Part shown: piece by piece, positions 10,723 to 22,805 of the stretch
Numbering within the stretch: the first letter of the stretch is position 1
How the letters are laid out: every line of letters begins with the position of its first letter
Origin: Cryptomeria japonica
Taxonomy: Eukaryota > Streptophyta > Pinopsida > Cupressales > Cupressaceae
NCBI RefSeq assembly: GCF_030272615.1
Contig: NC_081415.1
Location: forward strand, 266,077,925-266,141,924
Direction: 5' to 3'
DNA length: 64,000 nucleotides
Program-made: the position numbers and the translations under genes
The notes under the pieces: model-generated
The model's database searches: none
Told to the model about the DNA's origin: nothing
Seen by the model: only the letters and a program-made list of their open reading frames with translations

Positions 10723-11490
10723 ATGTCTCTTCAGGGTGACCTCCAAGAAACTCCTGGATACATTGTCTCACAAAGAGGAATTGAAGCAGATCCAACCAAA
10801 GTTAGAGTTATATTAGAAATGCCACCACCAAGGAATATTAGTCAACTTCGGTCTCTACAGGGAAGACTTCAATCGATACATAGATTCATTGCACAACTTG
10901 CAAATAATTGTCATCCTTTTCAACATTTACTTCATAAGAATATCAAGTTCAAATGGGATGATAAGTGTCAACAAGATTTTCAAATTCTCAAAGACTATCT
11001 TTTGAATCCACTAATATTGATGCCACCTATCCAAAGAAAACCCCTATTACTTTACATATCATCTACACAAACAACATTGGGGGTACTATTGATACAACAG
11101 GACAATGAAGACAAGGAAAGAGTAGTATATTATATTAGTTGCACACTAGTTGGTTATGAGCTTAACTACACACTCATTGAGCGTGCATGTCTTGCTATGG
11201 TTTTTGCCTCGCAAAAATTATGTCATTACATGCTAACTCATAAAACAAAGCTCTTTGCAAGGATAGATCCACTCAAATATCTTCTTAATAAGGCAAAACT
11301 CGCTGGCAAATTAGCTAAATGGGTTATGATCTTGAGCGGGTTCAACATTGAACATGTAGACAAAAAAAAAATTAAAGGAAAAGCTATTGCAGATCAGCTA
11401 GCAGATGTGCCTATGATTGATGACACTCCTATTATCTTGAAATTCCTAGATGAATACATTCTTATAGTGACAAATGTAAAGCCTTGGTAA
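10723..11490 (+). pseudogene. Element A RNase H (first) and RT connection
   Basis: GYIVSQRGIEADPTKV closes RT. LQGRLQSIHRFIAQLANNC and FQHLLHKNIKFKWDDKCQ follow, then the RNase H-like fold with PLLLYISSTQTTLGVLLIQQ, VVYYISCTLVGYELNYTLIERACLA and HYMLTHKTKL. It would degrade RNA in RNA-DNA hybrids. The usual DAS at the start of this fold is replaced by SST, so the first metal-binding Asp appears lost. This 255-residue stretch ends at a TAA before the second RNase H. Confidence 0.85.
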
Positions 11491-11892
11491 CTATATTTTG
11501 ATGGTTCATACATGCAACATGGTGCAGGAGTTGGCATCCTCTTCATCATACCTCAAGGGGATTCCATTCCTAAGTTATATAGATTGACATTCCCTTGCAC
11601 AAATAAGATAGCATAATATGAAGCATTAACAATAGGACTATGGACTACAGTTCAGTGGAAGATCTAGGAACTTCATGTTTTGGGGGACTCTCAACTCGTA
11701 ATTCATTAAGCAAATGATTATTATCAAACTAAAGATGAAAATTTAATGCCTTACAAGAAAATGGTGGATGATTTCAAGCAATATTTCACACAGATAATAT
11801 TTGAACAAATTCCAAGGGATAACAATCGAGTTGTAGATGGCATGGCTACCATTGCTTCATTGAATGATATGCCTCAAAATGAGAGCCGCTAT
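11491..11892 (+). pseudogene. Element A second RNase H (dual RNase H)
   Basis: After a TAA the translation reads LYFDGSYMQHGAGVGI. A YEALTIGL block follows, then LGDSQLVI and FEQIPRDNNRVVDGMATIAS. These are the D, E, D and D positions of a standalone-type RNase H. A second RNase H downstream of the first is characteristic of Tat-lineage gypsy elements. In-frame stops fall at the positions normally occupied by Glu before YEAL, by a Gln/Lys before ELHV, and by Gln before ANDYY. All four putative metal ligands remain readable. Confidence 0.8.
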
Positions 11893-11945
11893 GAGTTCTT
11901 GGTGGATAATGTTTTGGCTCCCTCATATGAGATCACTCCTACTGA

Positions 11946-12776
11946 GATGATATGTGTTGTTTGTCCTGATTCCCCTTGGTACAGTGCCACTTTCACTTAC
12001 CTCTGCGACAATATCCTTCCACTTGACCTTTCCAATAATCAACATCATACCTTCATTCATCAATCCTCCCGATATGTCATCTTAGCCAATACCCTTTATC
12101 GTCAGGGTCTAGATGGTACTCTTCTTAGATGTTTAGAAAGTGACGAATCTCAAATTGCATTGAGTGAGGTTCACGAAGGTATATGTGGTGCTCACTCTAG
12201 TGGTCCAACCTTAGGCAAGAAATTGATGAGGACTGGATACTACTGGCCTACTATAGAAAAAGACTCATATCAGTTTGTTAGAAAGTGTAAGAAGTGTCAG
12301 ATTCATGGAGACCTTATTCATGCACTAGCACTAGAACTTTAGTCGATGGCTACTCCATGGCCCTTTCGCCAGTGGGGACTCAACCTCGTAGGAAAGATTT
12401 ACCCTCCCTCATCCAATGACCATAAATTCATTATCACAACCACAAAATATTTTACAAAATGGATTGAAGCCATTCCTCTCACCCAAGTCACTGGAAAGCA
12501 GATTGTAACTTTTATCCTTAGTTATACCATTTGTCGATACGGTGTTCCTCTCTCCAATGTCATAGATAATGGGTGTCCTTTCAAGAATCAAGATATTTGT
12601 GAGCTGTGTGATCATTTCCATATCCATCATCCCTTTTCCACTCCATATTACCCCACAAGGTAATGGTCAAGCTGAGGCATCTAATAAAACTATCCTCAAA
12701 ATCCTTAAAAAGACAATCGATGATGTTGGTCGTAACTGGCATATCCAACTCAACCCCACACTTTAGGCCTACCGTA
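11946..12776 (+). pseudogene. Element A integrase, zinc finger and catalytic core
   Basis: The HHCC module is seen as VHEGICGAHSSGPTLGKK ... YYWPTIEKDSYQFVRKCKKC. The core follows a TAG (12340-12342) with WPFRQWGLNLVGK, where the usual first catalytic Asp is Asn (12382-12384). TKYFTKWIEAIPL comes next, then VIDNGCPFKNQ, which keeps the second Asp. A frameshift near 12660 moves the third block, NGQAEASNKT with Glu, to another frame. The combination of an Asp to Asn change and broken frames means no active enzyme. Confidence 0.85.
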
Positions 12777-12990
12777 CAAGTTTTCACACACCTACTGGAG
12801 CTACACGTTATTGAATTGTCTATGTTGATGAATCTATCTTTCCTATTGAGGTCGAGTTACCATCCTTGAGAGTCTCTTGTACAATCTAATCAATGATGGT
12901 GATTACAGGGTCTCCCGCTTACAAGATCTGGAATTATTGGATGAGCGTAGACAAACGGCTTTCAATCATCTCAAAGCATATCAATAAAGA

Positions 12991-13233
12991 ATGAGTCAAA
13001 GCTACAATCATAAGGTAAAGCCTTGCACATTTGAGGTGGGTGACTTAGTTCTCAGAGAAAATCCTAAAAACCAGCAAGACAAAGAGAAGAATGGCAAGTT
13101 CGATCCAAATTGGCTTGGTCCTTACATCATCATAGTAGTTTATGGATCAGGTGCATATCATCTCTCAACACCAGATGGAGAACCTTTGGAGGATCCTATC
13201 AATAGCATGCACCTTCGCAGGTTTTACACATAG
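12991..13233 (+). pseudogene. Element A integrase C-terminal domain
   Basis: An open stretch of 80 codons reads YNHKVKPCTFEVGDLVLREN, NGKFDPNWLGPYII and GAYHLSTPDGEPLEDPINSMHLRRFY. This is the gypsy integrase GPY/F C-terminal module, which binds DNA. It ends at TAG 13231-13233 directly after the RRFYT terminus, so the natural end of pol is preserved. No chromodomain follows, as expected for a Tat-type element. Between 12777 and 12990 the linking region is broken by shifts. Confidence 0.85.
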
Positions 13234-15059
13234 TTTTTTAGAATATCACATTGTCAAAAATGCAAAAAAAATCAAAAATATCAAAAATACAAAAAAAAAT
13301 TATTACTTGGTGAAAACCTGGCAAACATGCGCTTTGTGACACAAAAAAAATGAAAAAATTGAAAAAAGTAAAGAGAAATAAATTCGTCCAATGGTGAAAA
13401 CCACTTCGGTGGTGCCCTGGGCAAGTACCATGGTGAAAACTGGGTTTCCAATGCCATGTGTAGAGACATTGCTCCTCCCTCCTTTAGGATTCAATCTCAT
13501 CCTTTCACTTTACACACACTCACAACCTACCCCTCCATAATAAATTTACCTATTCCCATCATGGCTTGTTATTGATCTACTTAAGGTTGGTTAGATATTC
13601 ATAATAAACCCCATCTTCACCCTTTCCCTCCATAATAAACTAGGTCCAATCTATAACTAGAACAAAATCCTAAATCCAGTGATGGAAGTGGTACCCTGAG
13701 CATCACATGTTTTGAGGAGCATCATCTTTTCATTCCTCCTTATTTTCACACACAATCCACAATAAAAGGTCATTTGCATTGCTGATCCACAATAAAATTA
13801 TGTTCTTCTTTGCAATAAAGGTATCAATTGCATGGATGCAGTCAGTTTCAGATGATACACAATCAACAGCGGGCTTTCAAAAAAACCAAATCTTTCGGAA
13901 GACTTTGGCAAGAACATGGTTTTTCAACATTATATGTCCTTTATCAAGAAAACAACATTGTGACCAAATCAAACATGTTGACATATACATGGAAAGAAAC
14001 ACAAATAATTTGAGGATTTCATTGGATGTTGGTGTCAAGTCTTGGTTTTTTTTTTATTTAATCTTTTGGTGAAATGTCTTTTAGCTTTTCCAGGATGTCT
14101 CTGACTAGAGATTTTATCTCCAAGATGTCTTTGACTAGAAAGGCAAGGATGGGATATGTTCACCTTTTTTGCTATTTGTGGATTGTCTCTTAGCAATGCT
14201 ATGACTCGTCTAAGGATATGAAGACGTTGTGAGTCTAGTATGAGTTAGGGAATTCCTTGTTTGTGACTATCTGATCTCCATGCAAATGGGTACAATGACT
14301 TTCTTGGTCGAACCTATACCTAAATTGTCATAACCTATTTGCCATAATAAAGCTCAATGATGATAATAGCACAAGATCTTTTCATTTCCATATCTTCTAC
14401 CTTCCATCCTCCTTATTCTTCCATATATCCCTTCCTAAGTCCATGTAGCCTACTATCATATGACTGAGTATAATGACACACCAAAAAGATCTACATTTCA
14501 TATAGCTTTCACTTGCATCATTACATGTTAGCACATCATACACATGCATATAGATATCATGTTAGCATCACATTCTACACACACCATTGATTAGCATCTA
14601 ATATAAGCATTTGCATTCTCATAAAATATAAAATGACAAAAATATGCATCATTCATCTCATCATGTAAATAACTCATAAGCATACATTTATGTGCATCAT
14701 GCATATCATACATATAAATATAGAAAAAAACAAAAATATATTGCATTTCATCATGTACATATTTGCATCCATATCATAATCATCATAGACATCATAAAAT
14801 CATAATAAAACATGTATACATAAGATTGCATCATCATATAGAATCATTGCATCACATCACATAATCATAACACATATAGAAGCATCACATAAGAGGACCT
14901 GCATATAATCATCACAAGGATGGATCAGCTCATATATATCAAGTATATCAATGTCATGATACAATGATGTAAAAATATCATATGGCTACAAAATCACTCA
15001 AAGGTGTCTATATCATCATACAAAAATTGATACAAAATGGGATCCTAGAGAGCTATGAT
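13234..15059 (+). other. Element A 3' spacer, part 1, non-coding
   Basis: No gene seen. 13250-13400 is A-rich with repeated GGTGAAAAC (about 13309, 13392 and 13431). Two copies of GATGTCT(C/T)TGACTAGA occur near 14095 and 14132. 14480-14960 is dominated by CAT/ATG-rich low-complexity sequence with many CATCA and CATAT words. Long spacers after integrase are usual in Tat-type elements. Confidence 0.6.
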
Positions 15060-16990
15060 AAAATCCCTCCCTCGGAGCCGGCTAGCCTTAGTGGAATCTG
15101 AGCACTCAAAGTACCCACCCTGGATCTCCTCGTTTGTCCCCTTCTCCTCCTAGTGGTGCGGGTGGACCCATGACCCCGCCACTAGATGCTCCTCTCCTAT
15201 CCCTGCCTATCGTAGTAGAGAAGGAAGCTCTCTTGTAACTCCCTGCTCTCAACTTTGGAAGTACCGCAAAGTAGTATAGGTTCCTCCAATATGCTATCTC
15301 GTCCCCTTCCTAGAGGCAAAAAGAAAACCTTGATGTGATATCCTCTGCATCTATAGCCCTAGCCACCCACATGATCTCCTATGCGGCCGTGTATCTCTGT
15401 ATGGCCTCATCCTTCTCCTGTTGCATCTCTCCCAACCGTCACCTCAACTGAGTCACATCTCTCTCAAGATCATCGATCTCATCAGCCTGCCCCTGTGTGA
15501 GTTTTCATAGAATGAGTAGCTCATCCTCCTCTGCATCTCCTCCCTAGGATCTCTCATCATTCCTATCATGTTGTGGGGCATCCTATCCCTGTACCTATGC
15601 CTTCTTGGATGGTACATGTCCCTGTACCTGGGCTAGAACCTATAAAACATGTCCTCTACCCCTAAGTGGCCTTGGTGGTATGCCTCCCTCTCCACCTCCC
15701 TATCATGCATCCCCGCCTCCCTGTGCACCCTCTTCTCTCCCTCCATCCTTGGGTCCAACCCTATCTCTAACCATCCTCCTAGCTTCCCCTCTCCTCTGTC
15801 TCCTCCATCTACCTCCATCCTCCTCATCATCATCCTCCTTTGCTGTAGGTATCGGCTCTGCTAAGTTTGTGACTTTAGGAAATGGATGAGCTGCAAAGTA
15901 GGTTGTGTAATCATCATCCATGCCCAAGTCAATAACATCTGCTAGCATATCCCAAGGCATCGACACCAACTTCTTAGACTATGTAACAACTACATCATAG
16001 GATAATATTGGCCCCCAATGGACCTTCTCTCTGACTGTTTGGGAAAACTCACCCGAACTTTGTGGCATCCTCTATTCTCGGCCAAACTTCCTGCATACCC
16101 TATTAATCAAGTGTTTGTCAAAAATATATGGAGTTCTCCCAATTAGATATCTTCTCCTAAAACAAAATGATAACTCCCTATCATCCTCCTCTGAGACCTC
16201 GCAGTCGAGGTAAGGTCTCCATGTCACACTAACAATATCATCGATAACATGCCACCAGTACTCTACCTTCCCAATCCGTGGCTAGGAAGTGATCATTCTA
16301 TATAGGTACACATATGATTGTTCATGTCCTTGGAATCTGAAATGTATTGGCCTCATCATGACAATATGCTCATAAGCCCACACCTGCAAAATTTTCACCC
16401 CACACCCTAACCTGTAGCCATCAAGGTAAAAAAACTAGTGTAACTCATGGTATAGATGTGCTAGAATGTAGGGTCCCCATGTGAATCTCCTCCTCTCAGT
16501 GAGAAGGATCTCCAATGTCCTACCCCATCCGATAGCCAAACCTTGTGTTTCCCTGTCGGGACAGAAGAACCCACCGATAACCCCTCCCACCACTATTGCT
16601 CGTCTATGTCTGCTGGAATACATGACATCCCAGCTCAGATGTCTTGATCTCAACTCCAGATCTGGGTCTATGAAGACTCATCTGAGTGCATCCCTATCTA
16701 CCTCTCGGTTGTATACTACAAGATCCCCATGGATCGATACTCGTAGTATCCTATAAGCATCCTCTAATGTGACTGACATCTCGCCAGTCGACAAATGAAA
16801 TGTGCAAGTCTCTGAGTACCATCTCTCTGCAAGAGTAGTCAGCAATCTGGTATTCATCTTAATCTTTGGCATATATAACACATGGCTTAGGCCATAGCCT
16901 AAATGTCAACATGCTCCTCAAAGGTCAACTCTGGTTGCAATCTTTGAGTCACTAGAAATCTCTATCATGACTCTAACTGGGGCAAGTACT
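15060..16990 (-). pseudogene. Antisense plant mobile domain (PMD) ORF of element A
   Basis: The - strand reads LAERWYSETCTFHLSTGEMSVTLEDAYRIL, then GGVIGGFFCPDRE, RRFTWGPYILAHLYHELH, GKVEYWWHVIDDIVSVTWRPYLDCEV and RRRYLIGRTPYIFDKHLINR. It ends in a charged tail with acidic (EDDDEEDGG) and arginine-rich (RWRRQRRGEARR) parts. This is the plant mobile domain known from MAIN/MAIL proteins and from plant transposable elements. Antisense extra ORFs between integrase and 3' LTR are known in Tat elements. Only about four stops interrupt some 400 codons, fewer than in A's pol, one at a likely Gln codon in HELH*FFYLDG. The start is not resolved. Function in the element is unknown. Confidence 0.8.
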
Positions 16991-17210
16991 CCTGCATCCA
17001 GTCAAATCAATCATGTCAATCCTTGTGGTACTCATGTTCATCACATAGTGCTACTCCTATCCTAGTGCTTAAGTTTATCACATGGCATTGCATCCTATTA
17101 GTGTGTATGTTTATCACATTGCACTATATCCTATCTTGCTAGAGCACTTGCCAGATTTTATCAATTTGATGACTTATCCTATATTCATCTTAGTCAACCT
17201 ACTTGTTTAA

Positions 17211-17384
17211 GGCACCTACTGAGTGAATCCTCTCAAAATTTTATCTGATTGGCAATATATGTTCATCACAAAATTGTCAATTCTAGCTTCTCTTTCAATA
17301 TGTCTCCCTAGGGCACCTGTTGAGTGAATCCTCTCAGTAGTTTATCCAATTGATAGTGTATGTTCATCATAGAACTATCAATTT
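17211..17384 (+). repeat. Tandem duplication, about 101-bp period
   Basis: GGCACCTACTGAGTGAATCC (17211) and GGCACCTGTTGAGTGAATCC (17312) start two similar blocks. Each continues through a TTTATC and a GTTCATCA word and ends in TCAATT. They are about 80% alike by eye. Confidence 0.8.
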
Positions 17385-17389
17385 CTATC

Positions 17390-17715
17390 AATCCTAGACA
17401 TAGACACATTTTTCCTACACAGATGTGTTTTTACCCTACTTGTACATGTTTTGATAACATAGACGTGCTTTCTTAGCACAGACGTGAGACTACTAGACAT
17501 AAACATGCTTTTTCTTCACATACGTGCCTGTTCATCACAAACGTGATTCTTTTCTACCTAAATGCAACTTTTTTGTCATAGACGCACCTGTCTATCACAA
17601 ATGAACCCGCATTCATGCATAGATGCAATTACATTCCTAAACGTGCCCTAATTAGACCTAGACATGATCGTTCATCGCATACGTGTGCAAACCTAACCTA
17701 GATGCGCCAAGACCT
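17390..17715 (+). repeat. Degenerate short repeats around ACGTG
   Basis: Words of the form CA(C/T)A(G/A)ACGTG or ACGTGCC recur about every 20-30 bases (for example near 17460, 17481, 17523, 17540, 17640 and 17684), mixed with decayed versions such as ACATG, ATGTG and ACGCACC. They look like an eroded minisatellite in the element's 3' spacer. Confidence 0.65.
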
Positions 17716-18201
17716 AAAATGTCACTTTTGCATTTTTGCTCAACTATTCTAAAATGCATTAAATGCAGCAATAAATGTTGAAACATACTAAGCAAGGTTC
17801 AAGTACATACTGGCTCACCCATGTCATCTAGTCTCTAGAACCGTCAGATGCAATTGAACCTATGAATCCTATATGCCATCTCTTTTGCTCTGTTAACTGT
17901 TCTCTAAGCTCAAAGATCTAGGTTCTCTAATCTTCTAGATGTTGTGGATGCAAATGAGGATGTTTTCCTTATGGCCTGTGCATATAGGCTACTTAGCCCT
18001 AGTCTCTTGTGTCGATCTTTTCTTCCCGAGTTTGTCCCTTCCCTGTTAGTCTTTCTAGCCTTTATTTCTTATCAAGAGATTGTTTGCAATTCTTTCACTT
18101 TTTTTCCATCCAATCTCTCTAGGGGGCACATCATTCCCATCTTGGGGCAACTTTGTATCAGTTTATCTTCTTTTAGCCAACACGACAAGCTGCATTGTCT
18201 C

Positions 18202-18215
18202 AAAAAGGGGTAAAA
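18202..18215 (+). promoter_or_regulatory. Element A polypurine tract
   Basis: AAAAAGGGGTAAAA lies directly before TGTAGACACC, the start of the LTR. It is purine except for one T, as expected of the primer for plus-strand synthesis. Confidence 0.8.
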
Positions 18216-18972
18216 TGTAGACACCTAAAATTGTCCTCTTTAATTAAATAGATATTTTTATTTATTTAATTATTTTATCCTAAGTCCTCTATTAATTAAA
18301 TAAATCTTTATTTATTTAATTAATTCATTTAGCCTTTTCTAGCCCTTTTCTCATTTAAATAAATATTTTTATTTATTTAAATTATCTTTTTCCTAAATTA
18401 AATAAATAGTTTTATTTATTTAATTGGTCTCACTTCCTCTATTAATTAAATAAATCTTTATTTATTTAATTCATTGTCTTTTTTCCTTTATGACACATGT
18501 CACTTATCTCTTAATCCTCCTTTACCTACCCCCTTCATTATTCTATTATTTTTCTACCTACCCTTTAATCCTAGCTGACCATTTATCTTTTCATCTCTCA
18601 ATCTTATCCCTCCATTTTCTAAAACATCTTCTATATAAGAGGATACTTCCTTCATTATCAACCCTAATCAATGCGACTAATCACCTTATGCAATCAAGCT
18701 TTCTTGTGATCAAGTGACTTCAACCACAATCCGTTCTTTGTTGAGCTCTTGCGCACACATAAAATTTGAAAGCAAATATATCAAACAAAATCAATGGAGA
18801 TTGAAACCCTACTTGACATGTGAATGGTAATATTGAACGTTTGTTGATTTGCATGTTCGTAGGTATCTTCATTGGTGTATGGTGGATGTTTGGTTGTAGA
18901 ACTAAGGTTTTATTGTGGTTGGATCTTTGTGATTTTACAATAGTTTATCATCATCATTTTTCACCGTATACA
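18216..18972 (+). repeat. Element A 3' LTR
   Basis: Begins TGTAGACACCTAAAATTG after the PPT. A TATA-like TATATAAGAGG is at about 18632-18642, followed by AT-poor leader sequence. The end is placed at the CA of CGTATACA (18972). That boundary rests only on the TG...CA rule because the 5' LTR is outside the window. The first 260 bases contain five AT-rich palindromic units. Confidence 0.65.
18239..18472 (+). repeat. Five AT-rich palindromes in the U3 region
   Basis: Units at about 18239-18272, 18291-18325, 18353-18382, 18395-18425 and 18441-18472 share the plan AATTAAATAAAT, a short centre, TTTATTTATTTAATT. Each can form a stem of 11-14 pairs. C/T-rich spacers with TCCTCTATT or CTAGCCC separate them. 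Confidence 0.85.
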
Positions 18973-21571
18973 CTTATCAATATTTATAGTAAAAAAAATA
19001 AGAATATTGTTAAATGAAATATTTAGAGACTTTTGTAATTGTGTTTTGAATATGTTTTAAATTTAAAACTCTATTTTGTGAAAAACTTAAATAATATACA
19101 ATTTTTCTATTATGTTGAGTATATGATAAGTAAAAGATATTTTATATCATGTTTATGTGAATAATTTATTGGTTTAATTTGTATTTCAAATTGAGTTGTG
19201 ATTGTTAAATGAAATATTGTTTGATTTCTCAACAAAACTTGAGGATTTATTATAAACATGGGCTTCTTATGTAATTAGTTTAAGTTGAGTACAAAAGACA
19301 AAAAACAGTTTTAGATTTTCTAGTAAGAATGAAATCTCTATTTTTGTAGATTAATGGTAAAATGTTGGTAAAAATGGAAAGATATTTTATGAAAGCTTCA
19401 AAATTTAACTTGCTAAAGAGTTTGAAATGGTTTCTTGTTGGGTGGCCTATTATATATTATTATTTAGAAATCATCTAATGTCAAGGACAATATCCAATTG
19501 ACCTTAGAAAAAAATGTAAATAAATTTTTTTGGTGAGATTTGATAAGAGGAATTACAAAAATTGTGACATTGAAATAAAATAAAATAAAATAAAATATTG
19601 TGTCGAGATCTATTTAAGAAAAATTATGAGAATTTGATACAAATAAGAATTTAAATAGAGACCTAATTATATTAAAACTGTAATGGTAATCTCATGCTTA
19701 GCATAAGAACCTCAAATCAATAATTACAGTTCAATATATATTTTACAATCATTTCAACAAGTGAGATGTAGAACTTTTTTTCCTTAGTTCAACTGTTCCA
19801 ATTTACAATAGAGAATACATGATTCAGAGTTGTGGATCATTCTTTTTTTAAGGACTTTCTCTTTAATGGATTCTAAGTACATGTCTATTTGGACCATATA
19901 GCATTTAGTAACAAAGTTCATATGTAAAATACTACAAAAGTAGAATCTTTAAAAGTGATGTCTTTGAGATTTTAAAAAAATGTACAAAAATATCACAATC
20001 AAGGATATAATCTATTAACCTTGCAAAATCCTTTTACCAATACCATCATGTCCATATAATCTTTACTTCTTAATAAAAACTCTATGTTCATTCAATTGAC
20101 GTAACCATTATAGACCATAGAGATCATAACCTTATCACATAAAATAATAATAGAAACCTTTAAATTATGTCTTAAAAAGGTTACAATAGAGGTTTTTACC
20201 ACTTCTATTTCTACTATCTAAGAACCTCCATAAAAAAATTTAAATCAACATAATATATATTTAGAATCATGCACTTAAAGATTAATGCTACAAAGTTTCA
20301 TGGGGTGCCCACTTTGAGGTATCTTTGAAGAGTAGAATCTATATGTTCATAATAAATTTAAGAAAGAATTTACTGACTACATCACTACAAATAAAAACTA
20401 TAATTTATTAACGTGAATGGTGCATATTGAGGCATGTGCACTTTTAAAATTGCATTAGTGAAAATTTTCTAGAAAAGGTCACCTCACTGAACTAAGAGGA
20501 TTATTTTGATAGTAGTTGTAGTACTACTTATATGAAACTAATAAATAAATCTAATATCTTCAATAAGTTGAGCCTACATCATTCGAGTAAAATTATATAT
20601 GTTTAAATAATTACATCCTTATATAAAATATTATGATCTAGCAAACCTCCACTAGACTTGAGGAAGAAATTCTACTAATAAAGTGAGATAGAAACAAATA
20701 TTGAAAGCAAGAGGAATAATATAGCTGGGTTATGATATTTGAAACTTGCACAAGAAGTTATAAAATTCATATATCATATTTATCAAGAGAAATGGTTACA
20801 CTTTGTTCAATAACATAAAATTTACAATATCAAATTAGGTCCATTATTTATTGGATTAAAAAAAAAAAGCTCTAATAAAATTCTGTGAAGTAATTCAACA
20901 TATGTATCTTATACACAAAATTCAATAACCTAACCATTGTTAGGATTAGTTTTTATGCACCTTATAATCACGTAACATTTATATTTATAAATTTTATTAA
21001 TGAGGCACCCACTTGGAATGGGTGTCCCACTTTATAATTTGTGCTAGATAAGCTATAAGTAGTGCTCAATGTCATGCAATTTGCTTGATGTGACCTTGAT
21101 AGTTGTAAGATGTGAAAAGATTTTTTTTTATTAAAGGATAAAGCAGGTTTTGAAGGGACCTATAACCCCACTTACAAATATTTTTCCAACAAAATAACCA
21201 TAGACAAATGATAGCTAACCAGTAGTAAACAAAATGGAACTACATAGCGAAAAAAAAAACTAGAAAAAATGCATTTTCTTTAGTGTCTTAGTAACTTCAA
21301 GTTCTTGTTGCTAGAAGTTCTTCTGAAGATTGGAAAAATCTAATGGCTCTTTCTTCTCATCTTGGAACTTCTTCCTACTCCCCCTCACCCAAGAACTAGG
21401 ACCTTTCTTTGCTTGTTGAATGGCATATTTTCCCTTGTTCTTAGGAGGTTGGTCATGTTGCTCTAATTCCCAATCGTGATATGACTAGAAAATTGTTTGT
21501 CTCTAAGCTCACTCAGTTTATTGGTTAGGATCCTGATCCCATCTACATTATTTTGAATTGATCAGTGGTTG
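18973..21571. other. AT-rich sequence with no recognisable gene
   Basis: About 2.6 kb between A and C. No long open frame or known protein motif is seen. 21130-21560 on the - strand has a short readable stretch (IRILTNKLSELRDKQFSSH), which I could not assign to a family. This may be older host DNA or eroded repeat. Confidence 0.5.
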
Positions 21572-22790
21572 TGTAATGGGGAAAATTAGGGTTTTACCAA
21601 TTAAGGTAACAAAACCACTAATTTTTCTTAAGAGACCATTACATTGAAAGAGGGGTGAATCAAATAGATCTAGGCTTAATCTTTCTAAGGAAAGGGCTAA
21701 GATTTTTTATTAGACTCATTGGTTAGGGTTTGATTCCCTCTTTCCAAGCTAAATTGTGAACAATGCTAAAATTAGGGTAAAATAGGTGATTATTGAAGAG
21801 ATTGGGTATAAACAGTGAGCTACAATCATTGTACAAAGACACCAACCTAGATCTGGACAAAAGAGGATGTTTCGGATCTGTTCCCAAAAATTCAACCTAT
21901 TTTTTGGGGACTAAGGCTCATCAATTTGCCATAGTCCTTCAAATTTCTTGTCGTCAAAAGGTGAACCTGTTCATCTTTATGAATCTTATCGATCCTCCTA
22001 AATGTAGATTTGTACCTATTTTCTGCACACACAGAGAAAGGAGAAATTATTCTAAATAGGGGTTTTCCTAAGTCAAAACCCAGTTTAGGAATTAATCTTG
22101 AATGAAATAATGCAAACATTGAAATAATTGCTAGATAGATATACCTGAGATCTACACTTATTGATGATGATGGTTTTCTCTTTGAATGTAATCACATAAG
22201 TTGTATGAAATGGCATGACAAACTCAAAACCCTAATCACACACACATGCTTGCATTAAAATTTGCATGAATTTTCTCCACATTGGTTGAATGAATAATGT
22301 GTAGTCTTGAAGATCTTTAAAAATATTTGATGATGAATGCTTCATGGATTCAAGAGTGATAGGATATGATTGCTTAGAGTGGATAGATGAAATTAGGTTT
22401 ATAAAATATCTTTATATAGGGGGTTCTAGGTAATTTACCGATTAGGTCAACCTCGAACAGTCATGCAGAGCTACAAAGATCAAAACTTACTAATGAGATA
22501 TAGCCCCTACCCCATTTTAAATTGGGGCCAAATTAAGAGGGACCATGGCATTTTGGGGCACTATGGTCTAGAATAGGGTGCTCCATGACCTAGTCTCTCC
22601 ATAATCAAGGCCCAAACAACAATAAAATGAGGTGGATATCACATGGTAGGACCCACAAAAGGTTGTTCATGGCCTCAAAGTCAAAGAATAGGCACAAACA
22701 AACCTAGAAAGGTGATGAGGCTTGGACACGATAAAGTAGGGGCACAAACATGAGGTATAAATTAGCCTAGTGATAATTTATGACACTACA
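21572..22790 (-). repeat. Element C 3' LTR (left on + strand)
   Basis: 1219 bp from TGTAATGGGG to GACACTACA on the + strand. In sense orientation it starts TGTAGTGTCATAAATT, directly after the PPT. It matches the right copy over stretches such as CCATTACATTG(A/G)AAGAGG and TTGCTTAGAGTGGATAGATG. Confidence 0.85.
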
Positions 22791-22805
22791 TTTATCCCCT
22801 ACTTT
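22791..22805 (-). promoter_or_regulatory. Element C polypurine tract
   Basis: On the - strand AAAGTAGGGGATAAA stands immediately before the LTR start TGTAGTGTC, giving the orientation of C. Confidence 0.75.

Larger units (their letters stand above)
16991..18201 (+). other. Element A 3' spacer, part 2, with internal repeats
   Basis: No gene seen. It carries two diverged repeats of about 73 bp (17211-17283 and 17312-17384), then a series of short units around ACGTG or ACGCG words. The last 250 bases are C/T-rich and precede the PPT. Confidence 0.6.
1..18972 (+). mobile_element. Element A: Ty3/gypsy retrotransposon, Tat-like, 5' end outside window
   Basis: Read on the + strand in order: gag C-terminus, aspartic protease, G-patch, RT, RNase H, a second RNase H, integrase, long spacer, antisense PMD ORF, PPT and 3' LTR. 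A second RNase H and an extra antisense ORF 3' of pol are known traits of plant Tat-lineage elements. The 5' LTR and most of gag lie before position 1. RT is interrupted by element B (2856-10325). Without B the visible part is about 11.5 kb. Stops and frameshifts occur in every domain, so it cannot move on its own. The right end (18972) is inferred only from a TG...CA boundary. Confidence 0.85.

Noticed and set aside
15605-15889. Pro/Ser-rich + strand frame
   Set aside because: Complement of the charged tail of the antisense PMD ORF; composition is explained by that tail.
15060-16990. Possible host MAIN/MAIL gene
   Set aside because: Stops, position between integrase and PPT of A, and known antisense extra ORFs in Tat elements favour an element-borne PMD.
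18490-18717. Leu-rich + strand frame resembling a membrane segment
   Set aside because: Lies wholly in A's 3' LTR, across its TATA-like site.
21130-21560. Possible LINE or gag fragment on the - strand
   Set aside because: Only a short readable run without RT, knuckle or polyA; not enough to assign.
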